DNA of 64,000 bases from Pseudorasbora parva. Lineage: Eukaryota > Chordata > Actinopteri > Cypriniformes > Gobionidae. Within the stretch, counting starts at the first letter, position 1, and the number at the start of each line of letters is the position of its first letter. Shown here in pieces: positions 36,114 to 49,744 of this stretch. The notes beneath the pieces are model-generated. The model did no database searches. It was not told where the DNA came from and worked only from the letters and a program-made list of their open reading frames with translations. The stretch is from contig NC_090196.1 in assembly GCF_024679245.1 (NCBI RefSeq), positions 10,256,361-10,320,360 on the forward strand, written 5' to 3'. The position numbers were made by a program, and so were the translations under genes.

Positions 36114-38309
36114 TTGATATTTGTTCAGAGTGACCCTGACTATTACTGAATTTATTTACAAGTCATTTTACTGTATAGTTTTAGAGAAAAGTACAGTCCA
36201 ATTTGCCCCAAAATTCATTCAAGCACTTGCACTGTCCAATTTTCAACAATTCATAAAACTCTTTCCTTTATAGGTTTGCTCATTCTGTTATTTGATATTT
36301 GTTTAGAGTAACACTGACTATTACTGTATTTATTCACAAGTAATTTTACTGTATAATTTTGGAGAAAAGTACAGTCAAATTCGCCCAAAAATTCATTCAA
36401 GCACTTACAGTTCATTTTTCAAAAATATCATACAAATCTTTCCTTTATAGGTTTGTTCATTCTGTCATTTGATATTTGTTTAGAGTGACCCTGACTATTA
36501 CTGTATGTAGTAACAAGTCATTTTACTGTATAATTTTGGAGAAAAGTACAGTCAAATTCGGCCCAAAATTCATTCAAGACTTACAGTGTCCAATTTGCAA
36601 AAATTCATAAAACTCGTTTCTTTATAGGTTTGCCCATTCTGCCATTTGATTTTTGTTCAAGGGGACCCTGACTATTATTGTATTTATTGACAAGCCATTT
36701 TACTGTATATTTTTGGAGAAAAGGGCAGTCAAACTGCAAATAATCTGTCTATTCAAACACTTACATTGTGTCCAATTTTCAAAAATTAATAAAACTCTTT
36801 CCTTTATAGGTTTGCTCATTCTGTCCTTTGATATTTGTTTAGAGTGACCCCGAATATTACTGTATTTATGTACAAGTCCTTTTACTGTATAGTTTTCGAG
36901 AAAAGTACAGTCGAATATGCTCCAAATATCAACGTGCATTCAAATACTTACAATGTCCCATTTTATCAAAAATTCATAAACAATTTTACTTCATAGGTTT
37001 TCTCATTCTGTCATTTGAAATTTGTTCAGAGTGACCCTGAATATTACTGTATTTATTTACAAGTAATTTTGCTGTATAGTTTTGGAGAAAGGTACAGTCA
37101 AATCATCCCCAAAATTAATTCAAACACTTACAGTCCAATTTTTAAAAAATCATAAAAATCTCTCCTTTATAGCTTTGCTCATTCTGTCATTTGATATTTG
37201 TTCAGAGATACACTGACTATTACTGTATTTATTTACAAGTAATTTTACTGTATAATTTTGGAGAAAACTACAGTCAAATTTGCCCCAAAATTAATTCAAG
37301 CACTTGCATTCTCCAATTTTCAACAATCCATAAAACTCTTTCCTTTATAGGTTTGCTCATTTTGTCATTTGAAATTTGTTCAGAGTGACCCTGACTATTA
37401 CTGTATTTATTTACAAGTCATTTTACTGTATAGTTTTGGAGAAAAGTACAGTCACATTATCCCCCAAATTCATTCAAGCACTTGCACTGTCCAATTTTCA
37501 ACAATTCATAAAACTCTTTCCTTTATAGGTTTGCTCATTCTTTCATTTGATATTTGTTTAGAGTGACCCGGACTATTACTGTATTTATTTACAAGTCATT
37601 TTACTCTATAGTTTTGGAGAAAAGTACAGTCAAATTCGCCCCAAAATTCATTCAAGCACTTACACTGTCCAATTTTCAAAAATTCATAAAAATCTTTCCT
37701 TTATAGGTTTGCCCATTCTGTCATTTGATATTTGTTCAAAGTGACCCTGACTATTACTGTATTTATTTGCAAGTCATTTTACTGTATATTTTTGGAGAAA
37801 AGTGCAGTCAAACTGCAAATAATCTGTCTATTCAAACACTTACATTATGTCCAATTTTCAAAAAATCATAAAAAACTTTCCTTTATAGGTTTGCTCATTC
37901 TGTCATTTGATTTTTGTTCAGAGTGACCCTGACTATTACTGTATTTTTTTACAAGTCATTTTACTGTATATTTTTGGAGAAAAGGGCAGTCAAACTGCAA
38001 ATTATCTGTTTTTTCAAACACACTGTGTCCAATTTACAAAATTTCATGAAAATCTTTCCTTTATAGGTTTTCTCATTGTGTCATTTGATATTTGTTCAGA
38101 GTGACCCTGACTATTACTGTATTTATGTACAAGTCATTTTACTGTATAGTTTTAGAGAAAAGTACAGTCCAATTTGCCACAAAATTCATTCAAACACTTA
38201 CAGTCCAATTTTCAAAAAATCATAAAAATCTTTCCTTTATAGGTTTGCTCATTCTTTCATTTGATATTTGTTAAGAGTGACCCGGACTATTCCTGTATTT
38301 ATTTACAAG

Positions 38310-41300
38310 TCATTTTACTGTATAGTTTTGGAGAAAAGTGCAGTCAAATTCGCCCCAAAATTCATTCAAGCACTTACACTGTCCAATTTTCAAAAATTCA
38401 TAAAAATCTTTCCTTTATAGGTTTGCCAATTCTGTCATTTGATATTTGTTCAAAGTCACCCTGACAATTACTGTATTTATTTGCAAGTCATTTTACTGTA
38501 TATTTTTGGAGAAAAGTACAGTCAAACTTGCCCAAAAATCAAATTGAATTCAAACACTGTACAATTTTCAACAATAAAACCATAACAATATTTTTTTTTA
38601 TAGGTTTGCTCATTCTGTCATTTGATATTTGTTCAGAGTGACACTGACTATTACTGTATTTATTTACAAGTAATTTTACTGTATAGTTTTGGAGAAAAGT
38701 ACAGTCAAATTCGCCCAAAAATTAATTCAAGCGCTTGCACTCTCCAATTTTCAACAATCCATAAAACTCTTTCCTTTATAGGTTTGCTTGTTCTGTCATT
38801 TGAAATTTGTTTAGAGAGACCCTGACTATTACTGTATTTATTTACAATTCATTTTACTGTATAGTTTTGGAGAAAAGTGCAGTCAAATTCGCCCCAAAAT
38901 TCATTCAAGCACTTACACTGTCCAATTTTCAAAAATTCATAAAAATCTTTCCTTTATAGGTTTGCCAATTCTGTCATTTGATATTTGTTCAAAGTCACCC
39001 TGACAATTACTGTATTTATTTGCAAGTCATTTTACTGTATATTTTTGGACAAAAGTGCAGTCAAACTGCAAATAATCTGTCTATTCAAACACTTACACTG
39101 TCCAATTTCAAAAAAATCATAAAAATCTTTCCTTTATTTCCTTTATAGGTTTGCTCATTCTGTCATTTGATATTTGTTTAGAGTGACCATGACTATTACT
39201 GTATTCATGTAAAAGTCATTTTACTGTATAGTTTTAGAGAAAAGTACAGTCAAATTTGCCCCAAAAGTAATTCAAGCAAGTGCACTCTCCAATTTTCAAC
39301 AATCCATAAAAATATTTTCTTTATAGTTTTGCTCATTCTGTCATTTGATATTTGTTTAGAGTGACCCTGACTATTACTGTATTTATTAACAAGTCATTTT
39401 ACTGTACAGTTTTGGAGAAAAGTACAGTCAATATCGCCCCAATATTAATTGAAGCACTTACACTGTCCAATTTTCAAAAATTCATAAAACTCTTTCCTTT
39501 ATAGGTTTTCTCATTTTTTCATTTGATATTTGTTTAGAGTGACCCTTAATATTACTGTATTTATTTACAAGTCATTTTACTTTATATTTTTAGAGAAAAG
39601 TACAGTCGAATATGCCCCAAATATCAACGTGCATTCAAATACTTACACTGTCCCATTTTTTCAAAAATTCATAAACAATTTTACTTCATAGGTTTTCTCA
39701 TTCTGTCATTTGAAATTTGTTCAGAGAGACCCTGACTATTACTGTATTTATTTACAAGTATTTTTTACTGGATAGTTTTGGAGGAAAGTGCAGTCAAACT
39801 CTCCCCAAAATTCATTCAAGCACTTACAGTCCAATTTTCAAAAATATCATAAAAATCTTTCCTTTATAGGTTTGCTCATTCTGTCCTTTGATATTTGTTC
39901 AGAGTGACCCTGACTATTACTGTATTTATGTACAAGTCATTTTACTGTATAGTTTTAGAGAAAAGAACAGTCCAATTTGCCCCAAAATTCATTCAAGCAC
40001 TTGCACTGTCCAATTTTCAACAATTCATAAAACTCGTTCCTTTATAGGTTTGCTCATTCTGTCATTTGATATTTGTTTAGAGTGACACTGACTATTACTG
40101 TATTTATTTACAAGTAATTTTACTGTATAATTTTGGAAAAAGTACAGTCAAATTCGCCCAAAAATTCATTCAAGCACTTACAGTCCAATTTTCAAAAATA
40201 TCATAAAACGCGTTCCTTTATAGGTTTGTTCATTCTGTCATTTGATATTTGTTTAGAGTGACCCTGACTATTACTGTATGTAGTAACAAGTCATTTTACT
40301 GTATAGTTTTGGAGAAAAGTACAGTCAAATTCGCCCCAAAATTCATTCAAGGACTTACACTGTCCAATTTGCAAAAATTCATAAAAATCGTTCCTTTATA
40401 GGTTTGCCCATTCTGCCATTTGATATTTGTTCAAGGGGACCCTGACTATTACTGTATTTATTTACAAGCCATTTTACTGTATATTTTTGGAGAAAAGGGC
40501 AGTCAAACTGCAAATAATCGGTCTACTCAAACATTTACATTGTGTCCAATTTTCAAAAATTCGAAAAATCTTTCCTTTATAGGTTTTCTCATTCTGTCAT
40601 TTAATATTTGTTTAGAGTGACCCCGACTATTACTGTATTTATGTACAAGTCATTTTACTGTATAGTTTTAGAGAAAAGAACAGTCGAATATGCCCCAAAT
40701 ATCCACGTGCATTTAAATACTTACACTGTCCCATTTTTTCAAAAATTCATAAACAATTTTACTTCATAGGTTTTCTCATTCTGTCATTTGAAATTTGTTA
40801 AGAGTGACCCTGAATATTACTGTATTTATTTACAAGTATTTTTACTGTATAGTTTTGGAGAAAAGTACAGTCAAACTTGCCCAAAAATCAAATTGAATTC
40901 AAACACTGTACAATTTTCAACAATAAAACCATAACAATATTTTTTTTATAGGTTTGCTCATTCTGTCATTTGATATTTGTTCAGAGTGACACTGACTATT
41001 ACTGTATTTATTTACAATTCATTTTACTGTATAGTTTTGGAGAAAAGTGCAGTCATACTCTCCCCAAAATTCATTCAAGCACTTACAGTCCAATTTTCAA
41101 AAATATCATAAAAATCTTTCCTTTATAGGTTTGCTCATTCTGTCATTTGATATTTGTTCAGAGTCACCCTGACTATTATTGTATTTATGTGCAAGTCATT
41201 TTACTCTATAGTTATATAGAAAAGTACAGTCCAATTTGCCCCAAAATTCATTTAAGCAATTGCACTGTCCAATTTTCAAAAATTCATAAAAATCTTTCCT

Positions 41301-44300
41301 TTATAGCTTTACCCATTCTGTCATTTGGTATTTTTTCAAAGTGACCCTGACTATTACTGTATTTATTTACAAGTCATTCTACTGTATATTTTGGGAGAAA
41401 ATGGCAGTCAAACTGCAAATAATTTCTATTCAAACACTTACATTGTTTCCAATTTTCAAAAATTAATAAAAATCTTTCCTTTAAATGTTTGCTCATTCTG
41501 TCATTTGATATTTGTTTAGAGTGACCCTTAATATTACTGTATTTATTTACAAGTCATTTTACTGTATATTTTTAGAGAAAAGTACAGTCGAATATGCCCC
41601 AAATATCAACGTGCATTCAAATACTTACACTGTCCCATTTTTTCAAAAATTCATAAACAATTATACTTCATAGGTTTTCTCATTCTGTCATTTGAAATTT
41701 GTTCAGAGTGACCCTGAATATTACTGTATTTATTTACAAGTATTTTTACTGTATAGTTTTGGAGGAAAGTGCAGTCAAACTCTCCCCAAAATTCATTCAA
41801 GCACTTACAGTCCAATTTTCAAAAATATCATAAAAATCTTTCCTTTATAGGTTTGCTCATTCTGTCATTTGATATTTGTTCAGAGTCACCCTGACTAATA
41901 TTGTATTTATGTACAAGTCATTTTACTGTAAAGTTATATAGAAAAGTACAGTCCAATTTGCCCCAAAATTAATTTAAGCAATTGCACTGTCCAATTTTCA
42001 AAAATTCATAAAAATCTTTCCTTTATAGCTTTACCCATTCTGTCATTTGGTATTTTTTCAAAGTGACCCTGACTATTACTGTATTTATTTACAAGTCATT
42101 CTACTGTATATTTTGGGAGAAAATGGCAGTCAAACTGCAAATAACGTCTATTCAAACACTTACATTGTTTCCAATTTTCAAAAATTAATAAAAATCTTTC
42201 CTTTAAATGTTTGCTCATTCTGTCATTTGATATTTGTTTAGAGTGACCCCAAATATTACTGTATTTATGTACAAGTCATTTTACTGTATAGTTTTAGAGA
42301 AAAGTACAGTCGAATATGCCCCAAAAATCAACGTGCATTCAAATACTTACACTGTCCCATTTTTTCAAAAATTCATACACAATTTTACTTCATAGGTTTT
42401 TTCATTCTGTTATGTGACATTTGTTCAGAGTGACCCTGACTATTACTGTATTTATTTACAAGTAATTTTACTGTATAGTTTTGGAGAAAAGCGCAGTCAA
42501 ACTCTCCCAAAATTCATTCAAGCACTTACAGTCCAATTTTCAAAAATATCATAAAAATCTTTCCTTTATAGGTTTGCTCGTTCGGTCCTTTGATATTTGT
42601 TCAGAGTGACCCTGACTATTACTGTATTTATGTGCAAGTCATTTTACTGTATAGTTTTAGAGAAAAGTACAGTCAAACTCTCCCCAAAATTCATTAAAGC
42701 ACTTACAGTCCAATTTTGAAAAATATCATAAAAATCTTTCCTTTATAGATTTGCTCATTCTGTCCTTTGATATTTGTTCAGAGTGACCCTGACTATTACT
42801 GTATTTATGTACAAGTCATTTTACTGTATAGTTTTAGAGAAAAGTACAGTCCAATTTGCCCCAAAATTCATTCAAGCACTTGCACTGTCCAATTTTCACC
42901 AACAATTCATAAAACTCTTTCCTTTATAGGTTTGCTCATTCTGACATTTGATATTTGTTTAGAGTGACACTGACTATTACTGTATTTATTTACAAGTATT
43001 TTTACTGTATAGTTTGGAGAAAAGTGCAGTCAAACTCTCCCCAAAATTCATTCAAGCACTTACAGTCCAATTTTCAAAAATATCATAAAAATCTTTCCTT
43101 TATAGGTTTGCTCATTCTGTCATTGGATATTTGTTCAGAGTCACCCTGACTATTATTGTATTTATGTGCAAGTCATTTTACTATATGGATGTAGAGATAA
43201 GTACAGTCCAATTTGTCCCAAAATTAATTTAAGCAATTGCACTGTCCAATATTCAAAAATTCATAAAAATCTTTCCTTTATAAGTTTACCCATTCTGTCA
43301 TTTGGTATTTTTTCAAAGTGAGCCTGACTATTACTGTATTTATTTACAAGCCATTCTACTGTATATTTTGGGAGAAATGGGCAGTCAAACTGCAAATAAT
43401 CTGTCTATTCAAACACTTACATTGTGTCCAATTTTCAAAAATTAATAAAAATCTTTCCTTTATATGTTTGCTCATTCTGTCATTTTATATTTGTTTAGAG
43501 TGACCCCAAATATTACTGTATTTATGTACAAGTCATTTTACTGTATAGTTTTAGAGAAAAGTACAGTCGAATATGCCCCAAATATCAACGTGCATTCAAA
43601 TACTTACACTGTCCACTTTTTTCAAAAATTCATAAACAATTTTACTTCATAGGTTTTCTCATTCTGTCATTTGAAATTTATTCAGAGAGACTCTGACTAT
43701 TACTGTATTTATTTACAATTCATTTTACTGTATAGTTTTGGAGAAAAGTACAGTCAAATTCGCCCCAAAAATCATTCAAGCACTTACACTGTCCAATTTT
43801 CAGAAATTCATAAAAATCTTTCCTTTATAGGTTTGCCCATTCTGTCATTTGATATTTGTTCAAAGTAAACCTGACAATTACTGTATTTATTTGCAAGTCA
43901 TTTTACTGTATATTTTTGGAGAAAAGTGCAGTCAAACTGCAAATAATCTGTCTATTCAAACACTTACACTGTCCAATTTCAAAAAATTCATAAAAATCTT
44001 TCCTTTATTTCCTTTATAGGTTTGCTCATTCTGTCATTTGATATTTGTTTAGAGTGACCATGACTATTACTGTATTCATGTAAAAGTCATTTTACTGTAT
44101 AGTTTTAGAGAAAAGTACAGTCAAATTTGCCCCAAAAGTAATTCAAGCAAGTGCACTCTCCAATTTTCAACAATCCATAAAAATATTTTCTTTATAGTTT
44201 TGCTCATTCTGTCATTTGACATTTGTTTAGAGTGACCCTGACTATCACTGTATTTATTAACAAGTCATTTTACTGTATATTTTTAGAGAAAAGTACAGTC

Positions 44301-47300
44301 GAATATGCCCCAAATATCAACGTGCATTCAAATACTTACACTGTTCCCTTTTTTCAAAAATTCATAAACAATTTTACTTCATAGGTTTTCTCATTCTGTC
44401 ATTTGAAATTTGTTCAGAGAGACTCTGACTATTACTGTATTTATTTACAATTCATTTTACTGTATAGTTTTGGAGAAAAGTACAGTCAAATTCGCCCCAA
44501 AAATCATTCAAGCACTTACACTGTCCAATTTTCAGAAATTCATAAAAATTCTTTCCTTTATAGGTTTGCCCATTCTGTCATTTGATATTTGTTCAAAGTG
44601 ACCCTGAGAATTACTGTATTTATTTGCAAGTCAGTTTACTGTATATTTTTGGAGAAAAGTGCAGTCAAACTCTCCCCAAAATTCATTCAAGCACTTACAG
44701 TCCAATTTTCAAAAATATCATAAAAATCTTTCCTTTATAGGTTTGCTCATTCTGTCCTTTGATATTTGTTCAGAGTGACCCTGACTATTACTGTATTTAT
44801 GTACAAGTCATTTTACTGTATAGTTTTAGAGAAAAGTACAGTCCAATTAGCCCCAAAATTCATTAAGCAATTGCACTGTCCAATTTTCAAAAATTCATAA
44901 AAATCTTTCCTTTATAGCTTTACCCATTCTGTCATTTGGTATTTTTTCAAAGTGACCCTGACTATTACTGTATTTATGTGCAAGTCATTTTACTGTATGG
45001 TTTTAGAGAAAAGTACAGTCAAACTCTCCCCAAAATTCATTCAAGCACTTACAGTCCAATTTTCAAAAATATCATAAAAATCTTTCCTTTATAGGTTTGC
45101 TCATTCTGTCATTTGATATTTGTTCAGAGTCACCCTGACTATTATTGTATTTATGTGCAAGTCATTTTACTATATGGATGTAGAGATAAGTACAGTCCAA
45201 TTTGTCCCAAAATTAATTTAAGCAATTGCACTGTCCAATATTCAAAAATTCATAAAAATCTTTCCTTTATAAGTTTACCCATTCTGTCATTTGGTATTTT
45301 TTCAAAGTGAGCCTGACTATTACTTAATTTATTTACAAGCCATTCTACTGTATATTTTGGGAGAAATGGGCAGTCAAACTGCAAATAATCTGTCTATTCA
45401 AACACTTACATTGTGTCCAATTTTCAAAAATTAATAAAAATCTTTCCTTTATATGTTTGCTCATTCTGTCATTTTATATTTGTTTAGAGTGACCCCAAAT
45501 ATTACTGTATTTATGTACAAGTCATTTTACTGTATAGTTTTAGAGAAAAGTACAGTCGAATATGCCCCAAATATCAACGTGCATTCAAATACTTACACTG
45601 TCCACTTTTTTCAAAAATTCATAAACAATTTTACTTCATAGGTTTTCTCATTCTGTCATTTGAAATTTATTCAGAGAGACTCTGACTATTACTGTATTTA
45701 TTTACAATTCATTTTACTGTATAGTTTTGGAGAAAAGTACAGTCAAATTCGCCCCAAAAATCATTCAAGCACTTACACTGTCCAATTTTCAGAAATTCAT
45801 AAAAATCTTTCCTTTATAGGTTTGCCCATTCTGTCATTTGATATTTGTTCAAAGTAACCCTGACAATTACTGTATTTATTTGCAAGTCATTTTACTGTAT
45901 ATTTTTGGAGAAAAGTGCAGTCAAACTGCAAATAATCTGTCTATTCAAACACTTACACTGTCCAATTTCAAAAAATTCATAAAAATCTTTCCTTTATTTC
46001 CTTTATAGGTTTGCTCATTCTGTCATTTTATATTTGTTTAGAGTGACCATGACTATTACTGTATTCATGTAAAAGTCATTTTATTGTATAGTTTTAGAGA
46101 AAAGTACAGTCAAATTTGCCCCAAAAGTAATTCAAGCAAGTGCACTCTCCAATTTTCAACAATCCATAAAAATATTTTCTTTATAGTTTTGCTCATTCTG
46201 TCATTTGATATTTGTTTAGAGTGACCCTGACTATCACTGTATTTATTAACAAGTCATTTTACTTTACAGTTTTGGAGAAAAGTACAGTCAATATCGCCCC
46301 AATTTTAATTGAAGCACTTACACTGTCCAATTTTCAAAAATTCATAAAACTCTTTCCTTTATAGGTTTGCTCATTCTTTCATTTGATATTTGTTTAGAGT
46401 GACCCTTAATATTACTGTATTTATTTACAAGTCATTTTACTGTATATTTTTAGAGAAAAGTACAGTCGAATATGCCCCAAATATCAACGTGCATTCAAAT
46501 ACTTACACTGTCCCCTTTTTTAAAAAATTCATAAACAATTTTACTTCATAGGTTTTCTCATTCTGTCATTTGAAATTTGTTCAGAGAGACTCTGACTATT
46601 ACTGTATTTATTTACAATTCATTTTACTGTATAGTTTTGGAGAAAAGTACAGTCAAACTCTCCCCAAAATTCATTCAAGCACTTACAGTCCAATTTTCAA
46701 AAATATCATAAAAATCTTTCCTTTATAGGTTTGCCCATTCTGTCATTTGATATTTGTTCAAAGTGACCCTGAGAATTACTGTATTTATGTACAAGTCATT
46801 TTACTGTATAGTTTTAGAGAAAAGTACAGTCCAATTAGCCCCAAAATTCATTTAAGCAATTGCACTGTCCAATTTTCAAAAATTCATAAAAATCTTTCCT
46901 TTATAGCTTTACCCATTCTGTCATTTGGTATTTTTTCAAAGTGACCCTGACTATTACTGTATTTATGTGCAAGTCATTTTACTGTATAGTTTTAGAGAAA
47001 AGTACAGTCAAACTCTCCCCAAAATTCATTCAAGCACTTACAGTCCAATTTTCAAAAATATCATAAAAATCTTTCCTTTATAGGTTTGCTCATTCTGTCC
47101 TTTGATATTTGTTCAGAGTGACCCTGACTATTACTGAATTTATTTACAAGTCATTTTACTGTATAGTTTTAGAGAAAAGTACAGTCCAATTTGCCCCAAA
47201 ATTCATTCAAGCACTTGCACTGTCCAATTTTCAACAATTCATAAAACTCTTTCCTTTATAGGTTTGCTCATTCTGTCATTTGATATTTGTTTAGAGTAAC

Positions 47301-49297
47301 ACTGACTATTACTGTATTTATTCACAAGTAATTTTACTGTATAATTTTGGAGAAAAGTACAGTCAAATTCGCCCAAAAATTCATTCAAGCACTTACAGTT
47401 CATTTTTCAAAAATATCATACAAATCTTTCCTTTATAGGTTTGTTCATTCTGTCATTTGATATTTGTTTAGAGTGACCCTGACTATTACTGTATGTAGTA
47501 ACAAGTCATTTTACTGTATAATTTTGGAGAAAAGTACAGTCAAATTCGGCCCAAAATTCATTCAAGACTTACAGTGTCCAATTTGCAAAAATTCATAAAA
47601 CTCGTTTCTTTATAGGTTTGCCCATTCTGCCATTTGATTTTTGTTCAAGGGGACCCTGACTATTATTGTATTTATTGACAAGCCATTTTACTGTATATTT
47701 TTGGAGAAAAGGGCAGTCAAACTGCAAATAATCTGTCTATTCAAACACTTACATTGTGTCCAATTTTCAAAAATTAATAAAACTCTTTCCTTTATAGGTT
47801 TGCTCATTCTGTCCTTTGATATTTGTTTAGAGTGACCCCGAATATTACTGTATTTATGTACAAGTCCTTTTACTGTATAGTTTTCGAGAAAAGTACAGTC
47901 GAATATGCTCCAAATATCAACGTGCATTCAAATACTTACAATGTCCCATTTTATCAAAAATTCATAAACAATTTTACTTCATAGGTTTTCTCATTCTGTC
48001 ATTTGAAATTTGTTCAGAGTGACCCTGAATATTACTGTATTTATTTACAAGTAATTTTGCTGTATAGTTTTGGAGAAAGGTACAGTCAAATCATCCCCAA
48101 AATTAATTCAAACACTTACAGTCCAATTTTTAAAAAATCATAAAAATCTCTCCTTTATAGCTTTGCTCATTCTGTCATTTGATATTTGTTCAGAGATACA
48201 CTGACTATTACTGTATTTATTTACAAGTAATTTTACTGTATAATTTTGGAGAAAACTACAGTCAAATTTGCCCCAAAATTAATTCAAGCACTTGCATTCT
48301 CCAATTTTCAACAATCCATAAAACTCTTTCCTTTATAGGTTTGCTCATTTTGTCATTTGAAATTTGTTCAGAGTGACCCTGACTATTACTGTATTTATTT
48401 ACAAGTCATTTTACTGTATAGTTTTGGAGAAAAGTACAGTCACATTATCCCCCAAATTCATTCAAGCACTTGCACTGTCCAATTTTCAACAATTCATAAA
48501 ACTCTTTCCTTTATAGGTTTGCTCATTCTTTCATTTGATATTTGTTTAGAGTGACCCGGACTATTACTGTATTTATTTACAAGTCATTTTACTCTATAGT
48601 TTTGGAGAAAAGTACAGTCAAATTCGCCCCAAAATTCATTCAAGCACTTACACTGTCCAATTTTCAAAAATTCATAAAAATCTTTCCTTTATAGGTTTGC
48701 CCATTCTGTCATTTGATATTTGTTCAAAGTGACCCTGACTATTACTGTATTTATTTGCAAGTCATTTTACTGTATATTTTTGGAGAAAAGTGCAGTCAAA
48801 CTGCAAATAATCTGTCTATTCAAACACTTACATTATGTCCAATTTTCAAAAAATCATAAAAAACTTTCCTTTATAGGTTTGCTCATTCTGTCATTTGATT
48901 TTTGTTCAGAGTGACCCTGACTATTACTGTATTTTTTTACAAGTCATTTTACTGTATATTTTTGGAGAAAAGGGCAGTCAAACTGCAAATTATCTGTTTT
49001 TTCAAACACACTGTGTCCAATTTACAAAATTTCATGAAAATCTTTCCTTTATAGGTTTTCTCATTGTGTCATTTGATATTTGTTCAGAGTGACCCTGACT
49101 ATTACTGTATTTATGTACAAGTCATTTTACTGTATAGTTTTAGAGAAAAGTACAGTCCAATTTGCCACAAAATTCATTCAAACACTTACAGTCCAATTTT
49201 CAAAAAATCATAAAAATCTTTCCTTTATAGGTTTGCTCATTCTTTCATTTGATATTTGTTAAGAGTGACCCGGACTATTCCTGTATTTATTTACAAG
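38310..49297 (+). repeat. 61-monomer HOR, copy B (10,988 bp)
   Basis: It directly follows copy A head to tail. It ends in the monomer starting at 49,249 (gttaagagtgacccggac), the same monomer that ends copy A at 38,261. After about 49,322 the sequence reads gaaaggtgcagtc and leaves the 61-mer. Copy B has the common base at 42,801 (g), where copies A and C both have t, and carries the converted patch at 46,657-46,710. Confidence 0.9.
46657..46710 (+). other. Probable gene-conversion patch in 61-mer copy B
   Basis: Copy A at 35,667-35,727 has G-type sequence (attcgccccaaaaatc, cacttacactgtcc, ttttcagaaattc). Copy B at the matching place has D-type sequence (aactctccccaaaattc, cacttacagtcc, aaaaatatcat). 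Flanks on both sides return to the copy A sequence, including tttgcccattctg and the next monomer. The exchange changes the length by 2 bp, giving the offset step from 10,990 to 10,988. Confidence 0.85.
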
Positions 49298-49602
49298 TCA
49301 TTTTACTGTATAGTTTTGGAGAAAGGTGCAGTCAAACTCTCCCCAAAATTCATTCAAGCACTTACAGTTCAATTTTCAAAAATATCATAAAAATCTTTCC
49401 TTTATAGGTTTGCTCATTCTTTCATTTGATATTTGTTTAGAGTGACCCGGACTATTACTGTATTTATTTACAAGTCATTTTACTGTATAGTTTTGGAGAA
49501 AGGTGCAGTCAAACTCTCCCCAAAATTCATTCAAGCACTTACAGTCCAATTTTCAAAAATATCATAAAAATCTTTCCTTTATAGGTTTGCTCATTCTGTC
49601 CT
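49249..49602 (+). repeat. Tandem pair of one-monomer hybrids
   Basis: Two successive monomers (49,249 and 49,426) both start with gacccggac, have ttttggagaaaggtgcag and continue as D (aactctccccaaaattc, atatcataaaaatc). The gaaaggtgcag marker recurs at 50,033 and 54,361, always at a D-like junction. This pair is the bridge from the 61-mer to region 4. Confidence 0.78.
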
Positions 49603-49744
49603 TTTATATTTGTTCAGAGTGACCCTGACTATTACTGTGTTTATGTACAAGTCATTTTACTGTATAGTTTTAGAGAAAAGTACAGTCCAATTTGCCCCAA
49701 AATTCATTCAAGCACTTGCACTGTCCAATTTTCAACAATTCATA

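Larger units (their letters stand above)
27320..38309 (+). repeat. 61-monomer HOR, copy A (10,990 bp)
   Basis: Landmarks recur at exactly +10,990 bp (27,632 and 38,622; 29,430 and 40,420; 34,670 and 45,660), falling to +10,988 after a patch near 46,657. Counting monomers from 27,632 to 38,622 gives 61. The left breakpoint is placed where ttacaattcatttt (copy A) and ttacaagtcatttt (copy B) stop differing. The single-base differences from copy B that I noted are at 27,428, 27,743, 31,811, 32,868, 34,009 and 36,289. Confidence 0.9.

Noticed and set aside
36700..36939. Reverse-strand 79-codon frame with a real ATG, repeated at 47,688-47,927
   Set aside because: It lies inside ordinary B-like and C monomers. 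Its second copy is explained by the 61-mer duplication, and no other feature supports it.
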